From positions 7,199,501 to 7,263,500 of the forward strand of contig NC_091970.1 in NCBI RefSeq assembly GCF_036711975.1: a stretch of DNA of 64,000 nucleotides, given 5' to 3'. The position numbers and the translations under genes were made by a program. Shown one piece after another: positions 61,181 through 64,000 of the stretch. Within the stretch, counting starts at the first letter, position 1. Each line of letters begins with the position of its first letter. Below the pieces are notes generated by a model. The model searched no databases, was not told the origin of the DNA, and saw only the letters and a program-made list of their open reading frames with translations. The DNA is from Onthophagus taurus. Taxonomy: Eukaryota > Arthropoda > Insecta > Coleoptera > Scarabaeidae.

Positions 61181-61982
61181 ATTAATTAAAGTATCCTCTT
61201 CTTAATGCAACAAGCCGTTTTGAAAAATCGCTTTTAGTTTTTGAGTAATAAATTTTTGAAATGATCGAAAATTTTTTCGAATTTTGCAATTTTCGCCAAT
61301 TGAGTTTTAAAAATTCGTATAAAATCCAAAGTGAAAATTTCCCAAAGTGTTAATAAGAGTGCCCTCTTTCCAATGAACCAATACGTTTTGAAAAATAACT
61401 TTTAGTTTTTGAGAAAACAATATTTGAAGTTTTCATAAAATTTTCGATTTTGCAATTTGTATCGATAATTTTCAAAATTCGCTATAAAATTCATTTCTTG
61501 AAGGATCCTTGTGGAAATATCACCAATTATTAATTAAAGTATCCTCTTTTTAATGCAATAAGCCGTTTTGAAAAATCGCTTTTAGTTTTTGAGTTTTGAA
61601 TTTTTGAAATGATCGAAAAATTTTTCGAATTTTGCAATTTTCGCCGATTAAGTTTTAAAAATTCGTATAAAATCCACTTCTTGGAATATGAGTATGAAAA
61701 TTTCCCAAAGTGTTAATAAGAATGCCCTCTTTCCAATGAACCAATATGTTTTGAAAAATAACTTTTAGTTTTTGAGAAAACAATATTCGAAGTTTTGATA
61801 AAATTTTCCATCTTGCAATTTGTATCGATAATTTTCAAAATTCGCTATAAAATTCATTTCTTAAAGGATCCTTGTGGAAATATCACCAATTATTAATTAA
61901 AGTATCCTCTTTTTAATGCAATAAGCCGTTTTGAAAAATCGCTTTTAGTTTTTGAGTAATAAATTTTTGAAATGATCGAAAA
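61181..61982. repeat. ~350-bp composite satellite fragment, related to family 3
   Basis: attaattaaagtatcctct recurs at 61181, 61529 and 61892 (steps of 348 and 363 bp). Each unit is two ~175-bp half-units. Read on the minus strand, the half-unit has actcaaaaactaaaagcg and gcattaaaaagagg. This is the same core as the 25.5-29.7 kb satellite, in opposite orientation. The third unit is cut off by the LINE at about 61982. Confidence 0.85.
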
Positions 61983-64000
61983 GAAGAAGAAAACAAATTT
62001 TATTCTGTACCCACTACATAGAAAAAAATAAGAATAACAATAAGAATATCTATATGTATATACAACAAAAATAAAAAAGTTAAGGGGTGAGAATAGGGCT
62101 ACCGACCAAGGTCTTTCTGCCCGTGATTTTTGTAGTCGGCGGCTTGCTTCAGTCTTCTCTGACGGCCAGGAGTTTTTGGAAGAGAAGAGGTGGGTTGTTG
62201 CGAGGGTGGAGTAATCGAGGCGATATAAGCGTGTGTTGCAAGGCGTTGGTAGGAAAATTTAGAATGGATTTATCGGACAAAGATTGAAGACGGGTATGGA
62301 TAGGGGGTATATCGGTAAGTTTTTATAGCAGATCATTGCTAGGGTTAAAGAGGGGATTACGGGGGTTCCTAATTCGGGTGATGGATCTTAGTGCAGATCT
62401 TTCCGCTACTTCCAGGTGGTACTTCGTTCTTCTTGGTGCGTTGCTTAGCAGTATTGATCCATATTCTATGATGGGCCTGCATATGGTCTTGTAGATGTGC
62501 GAGGCACATGAGGTAGAGATTCCGCGACCGCTGAACGAGAGAGATTTAAAGTGTTTGGCGCGTGTCTTTACTTTCATCTTCACCTTGGTTGCATGAGTGG
62601 AAAACTTAAGCGTTCTGTCAAGTGTTATGCCAAGATACTTGCAGGTTGGTGAGACGGAGATTGCCGTTGATTGGATTGTAATTGTGGGAGAGGGAGCGCG
62701 GGGTGAGAGGAATGGGACAAAAAATTGTGTTTTGGTGGGATTGAGTAAGATGCGCCATTTTCTGTACCAATTTTCCGTTTCGTTTATGAGCGTCTGCAAC
62801 TTACGGACCGAGGAAGTGATATCCCTACTGTGCGAGACCAATGCTGTGTCGTCGGCGTAAAGAAGTGCGTATGCAGTGAGGTTAAAGGCGTCTGGGTTGT
62901 CGTTGTAAAGATAGTGACAGAATAGATTGTATAGAGCGGGAGAGATAGGCGAACCCTGAGGAAGGCCTTGCTGAGCGGAGAAGCTGTGGGAGAAGTGATT
63001 TTTCAACTTCACGATGGAGGAGCGATTCGACAGGAATTGGTTTATCAGGGTTAGAAGGTAGTATGGCGTTTTTAGCTTATCCAGTTTAAATAGCAATCCT
63101 TTGTGCCACACGGAGTCAAAGGCCTTTCGGACGTCCAGAAAGACTGCTGCAGATTTCAGTTTTACAAAACGTGCCGCCTGGAAGTTGGAAACCAGAATAG
63201 TTAGTGGCTGGGACGTTGATTTGCCGGATTGGAAGCCAAATTGGTAAGGAGCGGCCAGGAGCTTGTTCTTCAAGTGCGTCTCGAAGAGTTTTCCAATTAC
63301 GGGGAGCAGTGAGATGGGGCGATAGTTTGCTGGATCAGATAGAGAGGAATCCTTCTTGGGAATACAAGTAATAATTGACGTCTTCCAGTCGCGCGGGAAA
63401 TGCTGAGTCGTAAGGCAAAAGTTGATTATTTTTCTGATAAAGCCATGGATGTTAAGATCTAGACTTCTAAGCAGTTTCCTTGTGATGTTATCATAGCCGG
63501 GAGCGGTATCTTTTCCCTGTCCAAGAAGAGTAAAATATTCGTCTTCCAACATGAGAGCATCTTCGGGTGTCTCGAACGGTGTCAAAAATGCGGATTCGTA
63601 CCAATTATCTATAATGCTTTTGTTGTGGGAACAAAACGAAACATCCTCGGTAAAGGTGAATACACCTTCTAGGTAGTCAGCGTGTATGTTGACAATCTCT
63701 TCAGGGTTGGAGTGCACACCGCCATCGGTAGGATCAATGAGCTCCTCCGTTCCAGGTGTCTGTATTGCTGAATTAGTTTCTGTATCTTTTTATTGAACTC
63801 ATTAAACTTCTTTTTCAACTCAGGCACTTCATATACCCTGAAGTCTCGATATAGGCGTCTTTTCTCTTTGATGAGTCTGATAATAAATGGAGGTAGCGGA
63901 AAACTGTAGTATTTGGTGGTTCTGGATGGGCTCGCTTTGTCTATCGACTCCTTAAGACATTTGTTAAACCTTGAAATCGTGTCAACTGTGATTGTCTGCT
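61983..64000 (-). mobile_element. Non-LTR retrotransposon (Jockey-like), 3' portion
   Basis: The element runs off the right edge. Its 3' end, on the minus strand, is near 61983, with AATAAA followed by a short ttcttcttcttttc tail instead of poly(A). The 3' UTR is about 340 bp. Upstream of the main ORF, 63770-64000 (minus) still encodes YYSFPLPPFIIRLIKEKRRL, the usual linker before reverse transcriptase, but in another frame. The element therefore has a frameshift or deletion at about 63730-63770. Confidence 0.9.
62323..63717 (-). CDS. LINE reverse transcriptase (464-aa open frame)
   Basis: The reverse-transcriptase domain is complete in one frame: ANYRPISLLP, motif A FLDVRKAFD (near 193-201), LPQGSPISPALYNL, then the catalytic YADD (near 287-290) and KYLGITLD. 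The C-terminal part (RPIIEYGSILL) is also typical of Jockey-type elements. The Met taken as the start is internal; the true protein would begin with an endonuclease beyond the right edge. The upstream frame break means the full protein is not made from this copy. Confidence 0.92.
   Translation of the reverse strand: MHSNPEEIVNIHADYLEGVFTFTEDVSFCSHNKSIIDNWYESAFLTPFETPEDALMLEDEYFTLLGQGKDTAPGYDNITRKLLRSLDLNIHGFIRKIINFCLTTQHFPRDWKTSIITCIPKKDSSLSDPANYRPISLLPVIGKLFETHLKNKLLAAPYQFGFQSGKSTSQPLTILVSNFQAARFVKLKSAAVFLDVRKAFDSVWHKGLLFKLDKLKTPYYLLTLINQFLSNRSSIVKLKNHFSHSFSAQQGLPQGSPISPALYNLFCHYLYNDNPDAFNLTAYALLYADDTALVSHSRDITSSVRKLQTLINETENWYRKWRILLNPTKTQFFVPFLSPRAPSPTITIQSTAISVSPTCKYLGITLDRTLKFSTHATKVKMKVKTRAKHFKSLSFSGRGISTSCASHIYKTICRPIIEYGSILLSNAPRRTKYHLEVAERSALRSITRIRNPRNPLFNPSNDLL

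Noticed and set aside
62087-62860. Plus-strand ORFs over the LINE
   Set aside because: They are antisense to a clear reverse transcriptase with YADD.

Overview
The window looks like euchromatic but satellite-laden insect DNA, most likely from a beetle. The evidence is strong AT richness, GT-AG introns that are either about 50 bp or several kb, TCAGT-type arthropod initiators, insect-type gene families (chorion peroxidase/peroxinectin-like peroxidase, Ggamma30A-like G protein gamma, insect CMP-sialic acid synthase, S28 peptidase), a Tc1/mariner element and a Jockey-like LINE. The beetle assignment is an inference.

Layout. 1-2340 and 4285-11735 hold a 179-bp satellite with higher-order structure, and between them lies the last coding exon of a G protein gamma subunit (2686-2791). 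A promoter-like region and a small exon follow (12.9-13.5 kb). A heme peroxidase gene (17816-25317, + strand) comes next; a 175-bp satellite lies upstream of it and again in its third intron. A 180-bp satellite covers 25.5-29.7 kb. Then come a four-membrane-span orphan gene (30033-30913, +), a decayed tandem duplicate (30923-32712), a UPF0193/EVG1 gene (32881-33569, -), CMP-sialic acid synthase (33765-36556, +) and sorting nexin 8 (36540-46783, +). The SNX8 start codon overlaps the CMP-sialic acid synthase stop. SNX8 introns carry a nested ~400-bp satellite and a ~570-bp repeat. TBC1D16 (47065-51162, -) converges on SNX8 and carries a 371-bp tandem repeat in its first intron. An S28 serine carboxypeptidase (51721-56400, +) diverges from TBC1D16 and has a dead Tc1-like transposon in intron 2. 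Next are a transposase relic, a 142-bp tandem repeat, an intronless ALDH3-type fatty aldehyde dehydrogenase (58672-60156, -), another satellite fragment and the 3' part of a LINE (-) running off the right edge.

The genes are independent housekeeping or accessory genes, not a pathway cluster. SNX8 (endosome sorting) and TBC1D16 (Rab GAP) both act in endosomal traffic, but I see no sign that they are co-regulated apart from being convergent neighbours. By my reckoning close to half of the window is tandem repeat, in at least seven families, much of it inside introns of intact genes. Exon boundaries below were derived by hand from splice sites and phase; every internal junction quoted keeps the reading frame.
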